This document shows positions 29,710 to 39,706 of a DNA stretch of 64,000 bases, piece by piece. The notes under the pieces are model-generated. The model did not search any database and had not been told where the DNA came from. It worked only from the letters and a program-made list of their open reading frames with translations. Source of the DNA: Clostridia bacterium (lineage in GTDB: Bacteria > Bacillota > Clostridia > Oscillospirales > Butyricicoccaceae); the NCBI GenBank assembly GCA_029099685.1, contig JAQXOO010000015.1:1-64000 (forward strand), given 5' to 3'. Each line of letters begins with the position of its first letter. The first letter of the stretch is position 1. Made by a program: the position numbers and the translations under genes.

Positions 29710-31452
29710 TCAGTCCAGGGTCAGACCGCCGCCGGAGCCTTCCGGCTCGCCGGGCGTATCGGGGACGGAGGGCTCCGTCACCGGCGCTTCGGGCTCGCCG
29801 GGACCCACCGGCGTTACCGGGGCGGTGGGCGTTTTGGGATTGTGGAGGATCACCTTGTCAAACTTTTTGTAGGTACTGGTGTTTTCCTTGGTGCGGGAGA
29901 CCTCCACGCCGTCGATGTAGACCACCCGGTAGCTTTCCGTTTTATAGCCGGTATAGCCGTTGGATTTGACCTTTTCCGTGCCGGGGGACAGGGTCTCGTC
30001 CACCTCGTACACCACCTCAAAGGGGGTCTTGGACAAAACGGTGGTCTCGATTTTGACGGTCTTGTTCTGCAGGGAGGTGCCGTACAGCTTGACGGTCAGG
30101 TTGCCCGTCCGGTGGGAGGTGACCACCTTGATGGGAAAGTCGGTGTTGTTGGCAAAGCGGAAATCTTTGCTGCCCCAGGCCACGGTGGCGTCCTCGCCCA
30201 GCGGTACATAGGTGACCATGCGGCTGTGGGCGTAACGCTCCACGATCTGCAGGTCGGCCCGCAGGGCGGCGTAATAAATGGTGGAGCTGACCTGGCAGAT
30301 GCCGCCGCCCAGGCCGTCCTCGGCGCTGTTGCCCACATAGACGGTGGCGTATTTGAAGCCCCGCTCCTCGGTGCGGGGGCCTACGGCCTCGTTATAGGAG
30401 AACACATCGCCGGGCATCAGGATGACGCCGTTGCAGAAGTCGGTGGCCAGCAGCACGTTGGTGGTGCGGCCCTTGTTGCCCGGGTTGAAGTCGGTGGTGC
30501 ACTGGCCCAAAACGTCCCGGAACAGCAGGGCCTTGTATTCGGACACGGTGTAGTCGGGCTGGGTGACGGTGCAGGGGACGGTCTCCGTGCGGTTGTCGCT
30601 GTTGATGGCGGCCTGCAGTGCGGCCTCATCCACGCGGACGCCGGGGGTGCCCGCCCGGACGGTGCCGCCGGTGGGGTCCGCGTCCAGGTCCAGGGTGGTC
30701 TGCACCACCTCGGTGTTCACCGCCTGGGCGATGGCGGCGGCGGACAGGGCGGCGGGCTGGGCGGAGTTGAGGATGCCCTCCGCCGGGGTGAAGTCGGCGG
30801 AACGCAGCTTGCTGTCCAAAAGGGCCAGCAGGCCGTTTTGATCCAGAGAATAGCCGGCGCGGCCCTTGTCCAGGGTGATGGCGCCGTCGGCATAATGATA
30901 GGACGAGGGGGACAGGGGCTGCTCCACCGCGGCGGCGATCTCGTCCACCCGGGCCTGGAGCACCTTGCTGTCCAGCACGGTCACCAGCTCCAGCTGGGCG
31001 GGGTGGGCCCGGGTGCTCCAGAACAGCCGGGCGCGTTCCAGGAACCCGCCCTGGCGGCCGTAGGCAAAGGCCAGGTCGATGCTGCCGGGGATGTCATAGG
31101 CCAGGCCGCATTCCCGGGCGGTGAGGGAAAAGGCGTTTTCGCCCACCCGGATGTCCAGCGTCCGGTCGATGGTCTCGCCGCCGTAGGCCTCCTCCAGAGC
31201 GGTGCGGGCCTGGGCCCGGTCCATGCCGGACAGGTCGCATTCACCCATGTGGACGCCTTTGAAAATATCGTTGTTCAGCAGCACGCCGTAAGCGGTATAG
31301 CCGCAAAAGGCCACGATGACCAGTGCCAGCACCGCCGCCAGGACCGTGCCGCCCACCACCGCGGTGCGCTGGGTCTTCTTTTTGGGAGAAGAGGGGGCCT
31401 GGCGCTTGCCGGCCACATGGGCCCCGCCCTTTTTCTGATTTTGCTCGCTCAA
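29710..31452 (-). CDS. VanW family protein with peptidoglycan-binding-like repeats
   Basis: TM anchor; PGDVFSYNEAVGPRTEERGFKYATVYVGN...GGGICQVSSTIYYAALRADLQIVERYAHS. Confidence 0.9.
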   Translation of the reverse strand: MSEQNQKKGGAHVAGKRQAPSSPKKKTQRTAVVGGTVLAAVLALVIVAFCGYTAYGVLLNNDIFKGVHMGECDLSGMDRAQARTALEEAYGGETIDRTLDIRVGENAFSLTARECGLAYDIPGSIDLAFAYGRQGGFLERARLFWSTRAHPAQLELVTVLDSKVLQARVDEIAAAVEQPLSPSSYHYADGAITLDKGRAGYSLDQNGLLALLDSKLRSADFTPAEGILNSAQPAALSAAAIAQAVNTEVVQTTLDLDADPTGGTVRAGTPGVRVDEAALQAAINSDNRTETVPCTVTQPDYTVSEYKALLFRDVLGQCTTDFNPGNKGRTTNVLLATDFCNGVILMPGDVFSYNEAVGPRTEERGFKYATVYVGNSAEDGLGGGICQVSSTIYYAALRADLQIVERYAHSRMVTYVPLGEDATVAWGSKDFRFANNTDFPIKVVTSHRTGNLTVKLYGTSLQNKTVKIETTVLSKTPFEVVYEVDETLSPGTEKVKSNGYTGYKTESYRVVYIDGVEVSRTKENTSTYKKFDKVILHNPKTPTAPVTPVGPGEPEAPVTEPSVPDTPGEPEGSGGGLTLD

Positions 31453-31587
31453 TGTCAGAGCCTCCGTTTCTCAAGCCGGCGCGGAAACGCCAGTTATTTC
31501 TTTTTATATTATAGACGATTCACGGGGGAATAGCAATTACACAGAGGTTACAGAAGCTATGAACTTTTTTCTTAAGAAATTTGTGAT

Positions 31588-31616
31588 TTGACAACAGGAC
31601 GGGGATTCCCTATAAT
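31588..31616 (+). promoter_or_regulatory. Consensus sigma-A promoter
   Basis: TTGACA - 17 bp - TATAAT upstream of 31676 CDS. Confidence 0.85.
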
Positions 31617-31675
31617 GAAAAAGCAACAAAAAGTCATTCCCGCCGCCCCCAGCGGCCCGAAAAAGGAGCGTTATC

Positions 31676-33013
31676 GTGGTAAAAGCAAAAAAGACGTTTG
31701 AAAAGCTGTTCTGGCTGCTGCTGATGGTCAGCCCGGCCCTGGACCTGGTCAACGGCATCTGGTCCTATGTGCTGTGCGGCGGCGACGGCGGTATGCTCAG
31801 CAGCCGGGATATCCAGGGCCTGCCCACCCTGAGCCCCAGCTTCGCCGTCCGGATGGTGATGCTGGTACTGATGGTGGCCTATATCTTCCTGCAGAAGCAA
31901 TGGAAGGCGGTGCTCATGTTCGCGGGCATCGGCCTTGCCTGGGTTTTGTCGGTGGGCGGAGAGGTGCTGCGGGGCGTGTCCTTCAGCCTGTCCGCGGACA
32001 TCCAGTACATCACCCGGTTCTGCTACTGCCTGGTGGTGCTCATCACGTATTCCGTCATGCTGAAGGAGGACGGCCGGGACCGGGAAGGCCTGCGGGCCGC
32101 CATCGACAAGGTGCTGTCCCTGTCCCTGATGGTGCTGGGCGTGGGCGTGTTGGTGCCCTATATGCTGGGCATGGGCTTCTTTACCTATGCCGACCGCATG
32201 GGCTACCGGGGCTGCCGGGGCTTCTTCTATGCGGGCAACGACATCACCGCGGTGATGATGCTCATGCTGCCGGTGGTGCTGGTGGGATGGCTGGAGCAAA
32301 AGGATGTGAAAAAGGCCGGCTGGCCCTGGGCGCAGGCGGTGGCTTCCGCCATGTGCCTGCTGTCCATGCTCATCATCGGGACAAAGACCGCCTTTTTGGC
32401 GCTGGCCGTCACCCTGGCGGCCATGGGCGGCTACGGGCTGTGGGCGGGCCTGCGGCAAAAGGAATGGCGGGTGCTCCGGCGGCTGGCGGTGGTGCTGGTG
32501 CTGGTGCTGGCGCTGCTGCTGGTGCTGATGGCGGTGTGTGAGGACAGCCCCCTGGAGACCATCTGGAAGTCCCTTACCGTCACCCAGCAGATCGCGGAAA
32601 AAGAGGATCTGGAGACGGCGGTGCTCTCGGGCCGCACCACCACCCTGGACAAGGTCATCACCCAGTTCCGGGAGGGAATGCCCCTCACCGCCCTGGTGGG
32701 CGTGGGCCGGGGCAGCCAGCAAAAGGTCATCGAGATGGACCTGCTGGAAGTGGTGTTCTATTACGGCCTTCTGGGCGCGGCGGCCATGCTGTGGCTGTAC
32801 CTGCTTCAGGGCGTCAGGATGGTCATTGACCTGTTCCGGGCCTTTTCCCTGCGGAGCCTGGCGGTGTGCGTGGCCCTGGGGCTGTGCGTGGGCTATCTGA
32901 CCCTGGCGGGACACACCCTGTTCAGCGTGACGGCGGGCTTCTACTTCGCCTTTATGATCGTTTACGCCCGGCTGTTCTGCTCCCGGGACGGCCTGGAGAC
33001 CCGCATCCTGTAA
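31676..33013 (+). CDS. O-antigen ligase-like (Wzy_C) membrane protein
   Basis: Polytopic protein; GTG start; central cytosolic/extracellular loop LVGVGRGSQQKVIEMDLLEVVFYYGLLG typical of the family. Confidence 0.75.
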   Translation: MVKAKKTFEKLFWLLLMVSPALDLVNGIWSYVLCGGDGGMLSSRDIQGLPTLSPSFAVRMVMLVLMVAYIFLQKQWKAVLMFAGIGLAWVLSVGGEVLRGVSFSLSADIQYITRFCYCLVVLITYSVMLKEDGRDREGLRAAIDKVLSLSLMVLGVGVLVPYMLGMGFFTYADRMGYRGCRGFFYAGNDITAVMMLMLPVVLVGWLEQKDVKKAGWPWAQAVASAMCLLSMLIIGTKTAFLALAVTLAAMGGYGLWAGLRQKEWRVLRRLAVVLVLVLALLLVLMAVCEDSPLETIWKSLTVTQQIAEKEDLETAVLSGRTTTLDKVITQFREGMPLTALVGVGRGSQQKVIEMDLLEVVFYYGLLGAAAMLWLYLLQGVRMVIDLFRAFSLRSLAVCVALGLCVGYLTLAGHTLFSVTAGFYFAFMIVYARLFCSRDGLETRIL

Positions 33014-33023
33014 AACAGAATTC

Positions 33024-33053
33024 AAAAAGAGCGGCGTGAGCCGCTCTTTTTTG
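33024..33053. terminator. Intrinsic terminator
   Basis: aaaaagagcggcgtgagccgctctttttt. Confidence 0.85.
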
Positions 33054-33089
33054 CTGCGCGTAGAGGTGCCCGGTCTTCCCCAGACGGGC

Positions 33090-34409
33090 TCAGTCGTTGT
33101 CAAAGGCCTCCAGCGTGCCCTTTTTCGGGGGCTTGCTGTCGCCGTGCTTCACCATCAGCATGGTGCAGAAGCTCAACAGGGAAAACACCACCGCATAGGG
33201 GAACAGCACCCGGTATCCCAGGCCCAGGTTGTCAATGAGCAGGCCGGACAGCAGGGGGGTGCAGATCTGGGCCGCCATGGAAAAGGCGTAATAATATCCG
33301 GTGTACCGGCCGGTGTCGCCGGCGGTGCTCATCTCCACCACCATGGGGAAGGAGTTGACGTTGATGGCCGCCCAGCCGATGCCCACCAGGGCAAACAGCA
33401 GGTACATCACAGGGGTCTGCTCTGTGATGAAGCAGGCGGAAAGGTAGCAGAAGCTCATCAGCAGGATGCCCAGCAGGATGGTCTTTTTCCGCCCCACCCG
33501 GCCCGACAGCATGCCCAGGGGCACAAAGGCCGCGATGGCCGCCACCGTGGCGCACATGAGATAGCCCGAGGAGGTGCTCAGGTCAGCGTTCCACACCGTC
33601 ACGCAGTAGCGGGAAAAGGCGGTGGTGACGGCGTTGTAGGCCATGAACCACAGAAACACCGACAGCAAAATCAGCAGCAGAGAGCGCAGCACCGGACGGG
33701 GCAGCTTTTCCCCGGCCTTTGCCGGGCCAGCGCCTGCCTCCTCGCCGGCGGCCACGGCGGCCTGGGTGCGCTCCACCAGGTCGTTTTCCCTTGTGGTCAG
33801 CACCATGAGGAGCACGCTCACCAGCATAAAGGCCGCCACCACCAGGAAGATGGGGGTGAAGGACTGACCGGAGGCGTAATGGCTGGAACCGTCGGGCCCC
33901 TTTTCGCTTTTCAGCAGCAGCATCATCATCAGGGTGGAAAAGATGCCGCCGATGTAGCCCACCAGGTTGATGATGGCGTTGGCCTTGGACCGGAGGGGCT
34001 TGGGGGTCACATCGGGCATATAGGCCACGGCGGGGGACCGGTAGACGCTCATGGTGAGCAGCAGGCACAAAAGCGCCCCGAAAAACAGCGGGAAGCTGCC
34101 GCTGGCGGTGGCTGCCGCCAGCACGGCCATCAGGCAGACGGCGGCCAGGGTGCCGAACAGGATGTAGGGGGTGCGGCGGCCCAAGCGGGTGCGGGTCCTG
34201 TCGGACAGGGCCCCGAACAGGGGCAGCAGCAGCAGGGAGGACACGTTGTCGATGGACATGATGGCGTTGGTGGTAAAGGTCCGCAGGCCGAAGACGTTTT
34301 CCAGCAGGTGGGGAATGACCTGGTCATAGAACTGCCAGAAGGCCAGAATGGACATAAAGCCAAAGCCGATGAGGACGGTGCGCTTGGTATCCAGCTTCAT
34401 GGAAGGCAT
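33090..34409 (-). CDS. MFS transporter (SLC45/GPH-like)
   Basis: 12-TM-like; LFGALSDRTRTRLGRRTPYILFGTL MFS motif A. Confidence 0.9.
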   Translation of the reverse strand: MPSMKLDTKRTVLIGFGFMSILAFWQFYDQVIPHLLENVFGLRTFTTNAIMSIDNVSSLLLLPLFGALSDRTRTRLGRRTPYILFGTLAAVCLMAVLAAATASGSFPLFFGALLCLLLTMSVYRSPAVAYMPDVTPKPLRSKANAIINLVGYIGGIFSTLMMMLLLKSEKGPDGSSHYASGQSFTPIFLVVAAFMLVSVLLMVLTTRENDLVERTQAAVAAGEEAGAGPAKAGEKLPRPVLRSLLLILLSVFLWFMAYNAVTTAFSRYCVTVWNADLSTSSGYLMCATVAAIAAFVPLGMLSGRVGRKKTILLGILLMSFCYLSACFITEQTPVMYLLFALVGIGWAAINVNSFPMVVEMSTAGDTGRYTGYYYAFSMAAQICTPLLSGLLIDNLGLGYRVLFPYAVVFSLLSFCTMLMVKHGDSKPPKKGTLEAFDND

Positions 34410-34436
34410 CTCCTTTTATATAAGTCGTTCAAATGG

Positions 34437-34466
34437 ATTATACAATGAAGCCCGGGGCCATTGCAA
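34437..34466 (-). promoter_or_regulatory. Predicted promoter for MFS gene
   Basis: TTGCAA - 18 bp - TATAAT on minus strand. Confidence 0.55.
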
Positions 34467-34703
34467 CCGAAAAAAATCCTGCGGCCTGCTCCGAAAAGGC
34501 TCCGGGACACGGCCGGCCCGGTATTGGAAAGGGCTTCACCCTGACAGGGCGGAGCCCTTTTCTGCCGTTTCGGCAAGAAATGCGCCAAATGTCTGAAAAC
34601 CGGCACAGAAAGGGGAAGATCCCACCATCACCGCCCCTATTTCCCTACAAATTCCTCGTGTTTTTTTCTCTATAATGAAGAAAAAACGAGAGGAAGACAC
34701 AGT

Positions 34704-37004
34704 ATGGCACTGGAGACCCAAAAATCCCCCCGGCACGTCCGCAAACGTTCTTTTCTGCCCCCCCGGGGCCTTTTGGCCCGGCCCGACTGCCGCCGGCTGG
34801 GACGGCAGGGCCTGGCCCTGCTGCTGGGGGCGGCCTTTGCCCGTGCCGCCGTGGCGGAGGACATCCGCCCCTTCGGCGTGGCCTACATCGCGGCGGCGGG
34901 ACATCCCCTGGCGGCAGCGGCAGGGGCATTTTTGTCCTATCTCACGTTGGGCCGGGCGGGGCTGGTGTGCGGCGCGGCGGTGATGGTGACCCTCACCTGC
35001 CGCATGGTGCTGGAGGGCACCGCCCTGGGGCGGAAAAGGGTGTTTTTCCCCGGCTGCGCCGCCCTGGCGCTGCTGTTTACCAAGGGGGTGGTGGCGGCCG
35101 CCGGCGGCGTCCGGGCGGTTTTGCTGCTGCTGTGTGAATGCACCCTGTGCCTGGGCTTCGCCCTGATGCTGCGGGAGGCGCGGGACAGCCGCTCGCCCCT
35201 GGCCCTGTGGGGCAGACTCACCGCCGCTCTGGGGGGCATTTTGACGTTGCTGCCGGTGACGGTGTGGGGCGGCTGGTCCCCGGCGGGGCTGGGGGCGGTG
35301 TTTCTGGTGCTGTGCGCCGGGGCCTTCGGCGGACCGGCGGCGGGAGTGTGCGTGGGCACCGCCTTCGGGGCCTGCGTGGACCTGGTGCTGGGCCGCAGCC
35401 CCCAGGCGTCGCTGATCTGGTGCGTCACCGGCCTTGCCGCCGGCCTGGGCAAAAAACGGGAGCGCCTGCCCGCGGCGCTGATGGCCTGTGCCGCCTGCGG
35501 CCTGGCCTCCCTGTGGCTGTACGGCCGGCCGGGGGTGCGCCAGGGGCTGCTGGAGTGCTTTTCGGCGGCGGCCGTTTTGGTCCTGCTGCCGGAAAAATGG
35601 CTGCTGGGGCTGGAGGCGGCCTTTGCCGGGGCTGGCGCGGGACTGGAAAGCGGGCGCAGGCCTATGGCCGGGGGCACGGCCCTGCGGGGCCTGTCCGACG
35701 CGGTGACGCAGCTGGGTGCCGCCATGATGGCCCTGTGGCACGGCGCGCCGGAGGAGGACCGGGACCTGGGGCACGTCTACCGGACCGCCTGTGAAACTGT
35801 CTGCCGCAGCTGCAAGCGCCGGGACCATTGCTGGCAGGCGGGCTACGGCGACCTGCGGCGGATGCTGTCCGACCTGGCCCAGCCGCTGCGGGAGCAGCAC
35901 GCCATCCGGCCGGAGCAGCTGCCCGCCTGGTTTTCCGCCGGGTGCCTGCGGCCTCAGCGGTTCTGCGGCGCGGTGAACGACGCCTACCGCACGGCGCTCC
36001 GCCGTCAGGCCCTGCAGCAGCAGGAGCACCGGCTGCACCGGGTGATGAGCCGCCAGTACGAGAGCCTGAGCACCCTGCTGGAGGGCATGGCCGCCCGGGC
36101 CGGCAGCGGCCCGGAGTACGACGCCGCCCTGGAGAGCCGGGTCCGCCGGGTGGTGCGGGCCTATCTGCCCCGGGCAAAGACCACCGTGTACCTCACCGGC
36201 GGCCGCCTGCAGATCGACCTGCTGGTGCCCGGAGACGGCCCCGAGGCCACCGGCGACCACTCCGCCATGATCCGTTCCCTTCAGGGGGCGCTGGGGGTGG
36301 CGCTGCTGCCGCCGGCGGCGGTGGAGAGCACCCGGGGGACGGTGCTGCGGGTGCGTCAGCGGGAGGCGCTGCGGCTGGACACCTGGGCGGCAGTGCGCAA
36401 AAAAGAGGGCGAGACCGTGTGCGGAGACAATCACCTCACCCTTCACACCGATGACGGCCGGGGCATTCTGCTGCTGTCCGACGGCATGGGCACCGGCGCC
36501 CGGGCCGGGGCCATGTCCCGCCGCGCCCTGGAGCTGGTGGGCAGCTTTGTCCGGTCGGGCTGCAGCCTGGCGGAGAGTACCGCCGCCGTTTTGCCGGTGC
36601 TGGCGGCCCGGTTCGAGGAATGGGGCTTTGTCACCCTGGACCTGGCGGAGATCAGCCTGTTCACCGGAAGGGCCTCTCTGCTGAAGTACGGCGCGGCGCC
36701 GGGCTTTTTGCTGCGGGAGGGCCGGGGCACCCGGCTGGAGGCCCGGGCGCTGCCCGCCGGGCTGGAGCCCATGGAGGGCGAGCCGCCGGTGGTACAGCTG
36801 CGCCTGCGGGAGGGCGACCGGCTGGTGCTGCTGTCCGACGGTGTTTGGGACGGAGGCCGCACCGAGGAGCTGCTGCGGGAAAACGCCGGGCTGGAGGGCC
36901 AGGCGCTGGCTAACCTGCTGGTGGAGGATGCCGCGGGCCGGGGCGGCAGCGATGACATGACGGTTTTGATCGCGGATCTGCACAAGGCGGAAAAAGAAGA
37001 ATAA
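34704..37004 (+). CDS. spoIIE: Stage II sporulation protein E (PP2C phosphatase)
   Basis: Multi-TM N-terminus; LLLSDGMGTGARAGAMSRRALELV and LVLLSDGVWDGG phosphatase motifs. Confidence 0.95.
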   Translation: MALETQKSPRHVRKRSFLPPRGLLARPDCRRLGRQGLALLLGAAFARAAVAEDIRPFGVAYIAAAGHPLAAAAGAFLSYLTLGRAGLVCGAAVMVTLTCRMVLEGTALGRKRVFFPGCAALALLFTKGVVAAAGGVRAVLLLLCECTLCLGFALMLREARDSRSPLALWGRLTAALGGILTLLPVTVWGGWSPAGLGAVFLVLCAGAFGGPAAGVCVGTAFGACVDLVLGRSPQASLIWCVTGLAAGLGKKRERLPAALMACAACGLASLWLYGRPGVRQGLLECFSAAAVLVLLPEKWLLGLEAAFAGAGAGLESGRRPMAGGTALRGLSDAVTQLGAAMMALWHGAPEEDRDLGHVYRTACETVCRSCKRRDHCWQAGYGDLRRMLSDLAQPLREQHAIRPEQLPAWFSAGCLRPQRFCGAVNDAYRTALRRQALQQQEHRLHRVMSRQYESLSTLLEGMAARAGSGPEYDAALESRVRRVVRAYLPRAKTTVYLTGGRLQIDLLVPGDGPEATGDHSAMIRSLQGALGVALLPPAAVESTRGTVLRVRQREALRLDTWAAVRKKEGETVCGDNHLTLHTDDGRGILLLSDGMGTGARAGAMSRRALELVGSFVRSGCSLAESTAAVLPVLAARFEEWGFVTLDLAEISLFTGRASLLKYGAAPGFLLREGRGTRLEARALPAGLEPMEGEPPVVQLRLREGDRLVLLSDGVWDGGRTEELLRENAGLEGQALANLLVEDAAGRGGSDDMTVLIADLHKAEKEE

Positions 37005-37058
37005 CACGAAAAAAAACCGCCATCCTAACAAAAAACATACGGTTTGGAGGCGGTTTTT

Positions 37059-37259
37059 ATGGATCAAAACCAGGGACGGCGGGTGGATACGCCGGAGGAA
37101 ATGCTGGCCTTGGCCGAGGAGCTGGCGTCGCGGTATCCCGCCCAGGCCACCGGCACGCGCCTGCGCCTGCACCTCAGGCCCTGGATGCGCTACGCCCTGT
37201 GGTTTCTGGGGGGCGCGGGGACGGCGGGCCTGTGCTGGTGGGCAAGCCTGATGACCTGA
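37059..37259 (+). CDS. Small C-terminal-TM protein
   Basis: ggagg RBS, ATG, 66 aa ending in a single TM segment. Confidence 0.6.
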   Translation: MDQNQGRRVDTPEEMLALAEELASRYPAQATGTRLRLHLRPWMRYALWFLGGAGTAGLCWWASLMT

Positions 37260-37337
37260 AAAACGGCATAAAAAGCGTCCGGCGGGAGGACAGAGGGCAT
37301 TCCCCGCAAGGCCGGGGGCTTGCGCCGCAAACAAACG

Positions 37338-37368
37338 TAAAAAAGCACCCCCGGCGGGGGTGCTTTTG
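37338..37368. terminator. Intrinsic terminator
   Basis: aaaaaagcacccccggcgggggtgctttt. Confidence 0.8.
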
Positions 37369-37371
37369 AAC

Positions 37372-38400
37372 TTAATCCAGGATGGTGACGCCGTCGATGA
37401 GCTCTTTCTCGAACTCCACCCGGTGATGCTTGGTGTAGATGCCGGGCAGGCCGCCGGTGTGCAGGAAGATGATCTTGGAGCCCTTTTCGATCTTGCCCTC
37501 CCGGATCATGTCGCAGATGCCGGCGAAGGCCTTGCCGGTGTAGCAGGGATCCAGGATGATGGCTTCCCGCCGGGCCATGTAGCACACAGCGTCCCGGACC
37601 TCGCGGCAGGGATTGTTGTAAGCGCCGCGGGTGTAATCCTTCTCAATGTGGAAGTCCTCGCGCTTGGCGTCGCAGGTCAGGCCGAACGTTTCCTTGACGC
37701 TGTTGAAATACTCCACAATGCGCTTTTCCTTGGCCTCCAGGAAGGGAGAAATGGCCACGCCCACCAGGCCCAGGGGGGACTTTTCATTGGCCAGGCCGCA
37801 GTACAGGCCCATATAGGTGCCGATGCTGCCCACGGCGGCGTAGACGGTGGCGTCCTCCAGCCCCATGGCCTTGGCCTGCTGGGTCAGTTCCTGGGCGCAC
37901 TCGTAATAGCCCAGAATTCCCAGGTCGGAGCTGCCGCCGATGGGGATCTCATAGACCTTTTCGCCCTGTGCCTCGTACCGGGCCTTCACCTGGGCGGCAA
38001 CCTCGGCAAACTGCTCGCTTTCGGGACGGCCGTCATCTTTTTTCAGCACCACCTCGGCGCCCATCAGCCGGTCCAGCAGCAGGTTGGCGGAAAGCTCACC
38101 GGGATAGGGGTCCACGCAGACGATGGCGCACTTCATGCCGTATTTGGCGGCCACGGCGGCGGTGAGGCGGCCGTGGTTGGTCTGGGCGCCGCCCAGGGTC
38201 AGCAGCATGGTGGCGCCCTGGTCCTGGGCGTCCTTCAGCAGATATTCCAGCTTGCGCAGCTTGTTGCCGCCGACGCCCAGATTGGTCAGATCGTCCCGCT
38301 TGATGTAAAACTCCACACCCAGGTCCTGAGAAACGCCGGGAAGATATTCCAGCGGCGTGGGCAGATGCAGAAAAGATACTTTCTCGTGTCCGAGCAGCAT
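37372..38400 (-). CDS. D-cysteine desulfhydrase / ACC-deaminase family PLP enzyme
   Basis: TPLEYLP, YIKRDDLTNLGVGGNKLRKLEYLL, TLGGAQTNHGRLTAA, FLHTGGLPGIY. Confidence 0.92.
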   Translation of the reverse strand: MLLGHEKVSFLHLPTPLEYLPGVSQDLGVEFYIKRDDLTNLGVGGNKLRKLEYLLKDAQDQGATMLLTLGGAQTNHGRLTAAVAAKYGMKCAIVCVDPYPGELSANLLLDRLMGAEVVLKKDDGRPESEQFAEVAAQVKARYEAQGEKVYEIPIGGSSDLGILGYYECAQELTQQAKAMGLEDATVYAAVGSIGTYMGLYCGLANEKSPLGLVGVAISPFLEAKEKRIVEYFNSVKETFGLTCDAKREDFHIEKDYTRGAYNNPCREVRDAVCYMARREAIILDPCYTGKAFAGICDMIREGKIEKGSKIIFLHTGGLPGIYTKHHRVEFEKELIDGVTILD

Positions 38401-38467
38401 AAGTTATTCCTCCTATCAGTTGTTGGGACCATTATACCACCGGGAAAGCGCGGCGGTCAACCCCGCG

Positions 38468-38746
38468 TCAGGAGGATTTCCGCCGGCCCTCCTGCTGCAG
38501 AATGGTGCGGATATGCCGCTCGGAGAGGCCGTATTTCCGGGAGAGCTGCCGCACGTTGGAGCCGTCGAACTCCTCGGCGATGGCCTTGCGGCGCAGGCCC
38601 CGCTCCAGGGAGCTGCGCTTGGGAAAATAGAGGAATTCGCCCCCGGCGGTGTCGATGATCTTCAGAAACCGCTCCATGCCCACCAGCTCGTACAGCCAGA
38701 AAAGCTCCTCCGGGACCTGTTCCTGACTCAGCTTGAATTGTGCCAT
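38468..38746 (-). CDS. Mor-like HTH transcriptional regulator
   Basis: RKAIAEEFDGSNVRQLSRKYGLSERHIRTILQQE HTH, similar to the phage Mu Mor/C family. Confidence 0.75.
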   Translation of the reverse strand: MAQFKLSQEQVPEELFWLYELVGMERFLKIIDTAGGEFLYFPKRSSLERGLRRKAIAEEFDGSNVRQLSRKYGLSERHIRTILQQEGRRKSS

Positions 38747-38874
38747 AGTGCCTCCTTTCCTGTCCGGTTTTTCGGACAGCCGTTGATTTATCATGGGATC
38801 ATCCCGCAGAGAATGTATGTTGGGCTGTGATCGTGGTCTCAGAATAAGTCAACGTGTCGGAAATGTCAATGGAA

Positions 38875-38897
38875 AAATTTCAATAGTTCTGAAATTT
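38875..38897. promoter_or_regulatory. Candidate operator palindrome
   Basis: AAATTTCA-ATAGTTC-TGAAATTT perfect 8-bp arms, 4 bp upstream of -35. Confidence 0.65.
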
Positions 38898-38901
38898 TGT
38901 C

Positions 38902-38930
38902 TTTACATTTTCAAAAAGATGTGGTAGCAT
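38902..38930 (+). promoter_or_regulatory. Predicted promoter of XRE/ImmA operon
   Basis: TTTACA - 17 bp - TAGCAT. Confidence 0.6.
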
Positions 38931-38960
38931 CCAATCAGAAACAGAGGGGAGGAACGTCTG

Positions 38961-39293
38961 ATGTCCTTTGGAACACAGCTGCGTCAGGCGCGCAAACGCC
39001 GCCGCCTGACCCAAAAAGCCCTGGCGGACGCCATCGGCGTCAAGCATAATTCCGTGAGCAACTGGGAGAGCGACCGCAACAGGCCCGACCCGGAGACCAT
39101 CCGCGCCCTGTGCGCCCTGCTGGAGGTGGACTCCAACTACTTTTTGGAGACCGACCCCATGGAAAGCCAGCTTTCCGGCGTGGAATTCGCCCTGTTCGGC
39201 GAGGTGCGGGAACTGAGCGAACAGGACAAGCGGGATGTTCTGGAGTTCATTCGGTTCAAAAAAGCCCTCAGCGAAAAGAGGCGGCAGGAATGA
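38961..39293 (+). CDS. XRE-family HTH regulator
   Basis: LRQARKRRRLTQKALADAIGVKHNSVSNWESDRNRPDPETIRALCALLEV. Confidence 0.93.
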   Translation: MSFGTQLRQARKRRRLTQKALADAIGVKHNSVSNWESDRNRPDPETIRALCALLEVDSNYFLETDPMESQLSGVEFALFGEVRELSEQDKRDVLEFIRFKKALSEKRRQE

Positions 39294-39694
39294 CCCACCT
39301 GCAGCGTCTGTATGAAACGGCCGACGGGCTGGGGCTGCAGATCTGCTATTTTCCTATGGAGAACAACACCGCCATCTCCACCCCCGACGGCTTTATCGGC
39401 ATGGATGTGGACCGGCTGGAAAACAGCGCCGGAGAACTGGAGTGTCTGGCCCATGAGATGGGCCACTGCATCACCGGCAGTTTTTATACGCTGGACAGCG
39501 ATCTGTATCAGCAGCGGCGGTGTGAGGAACGGGCCGATCGGTGGGCCATGGAACGGCTGGTGCCCTTGAAAGATCTGAAGCGGGCGCTGGCCATGGGCCT
39601 TCGACCTCACGAACTGGCCGAGCTGTTCGGCGTTACCCAGGCCTTTTTGGAGAAATGTCTGCGGTATTATCACGAGGCAAAAGGTGAGATTTGA
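39290..39694 (+). CDS. ImmA/IrrE-family metallopeptidase
   Basis: LAHEMGHCITG HExxH motif, EERADRWAME; ATGA overlap with XRE gene. Confidence 0.9.
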   Translation: MTHLQRLYETADGLGLQICYFPMENNTAISTPDGFIGMDVDRLENSAGELECLAHEMGHCITGSFYTLDSDLYQQRRCEERADRWAMERLVPLKDLKRALAMGLRPHELAELFGVTQAFLEKCLRYYHEAKGEI

Positions 39695-39706
39695 GGAGGT
39701 GCGCCC

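Noticed and set aside
27586-31533. 666-aa and 611-aa plus ORFs
   Set aside because: Antisense of metG and the VanW gene, both of which have clear family motifs.
34536-37334. 932-aa minus ORF
   Set aside because: Antisense of spoIIE; Gln/Ala/Arg/Pro-rich shadow translation.
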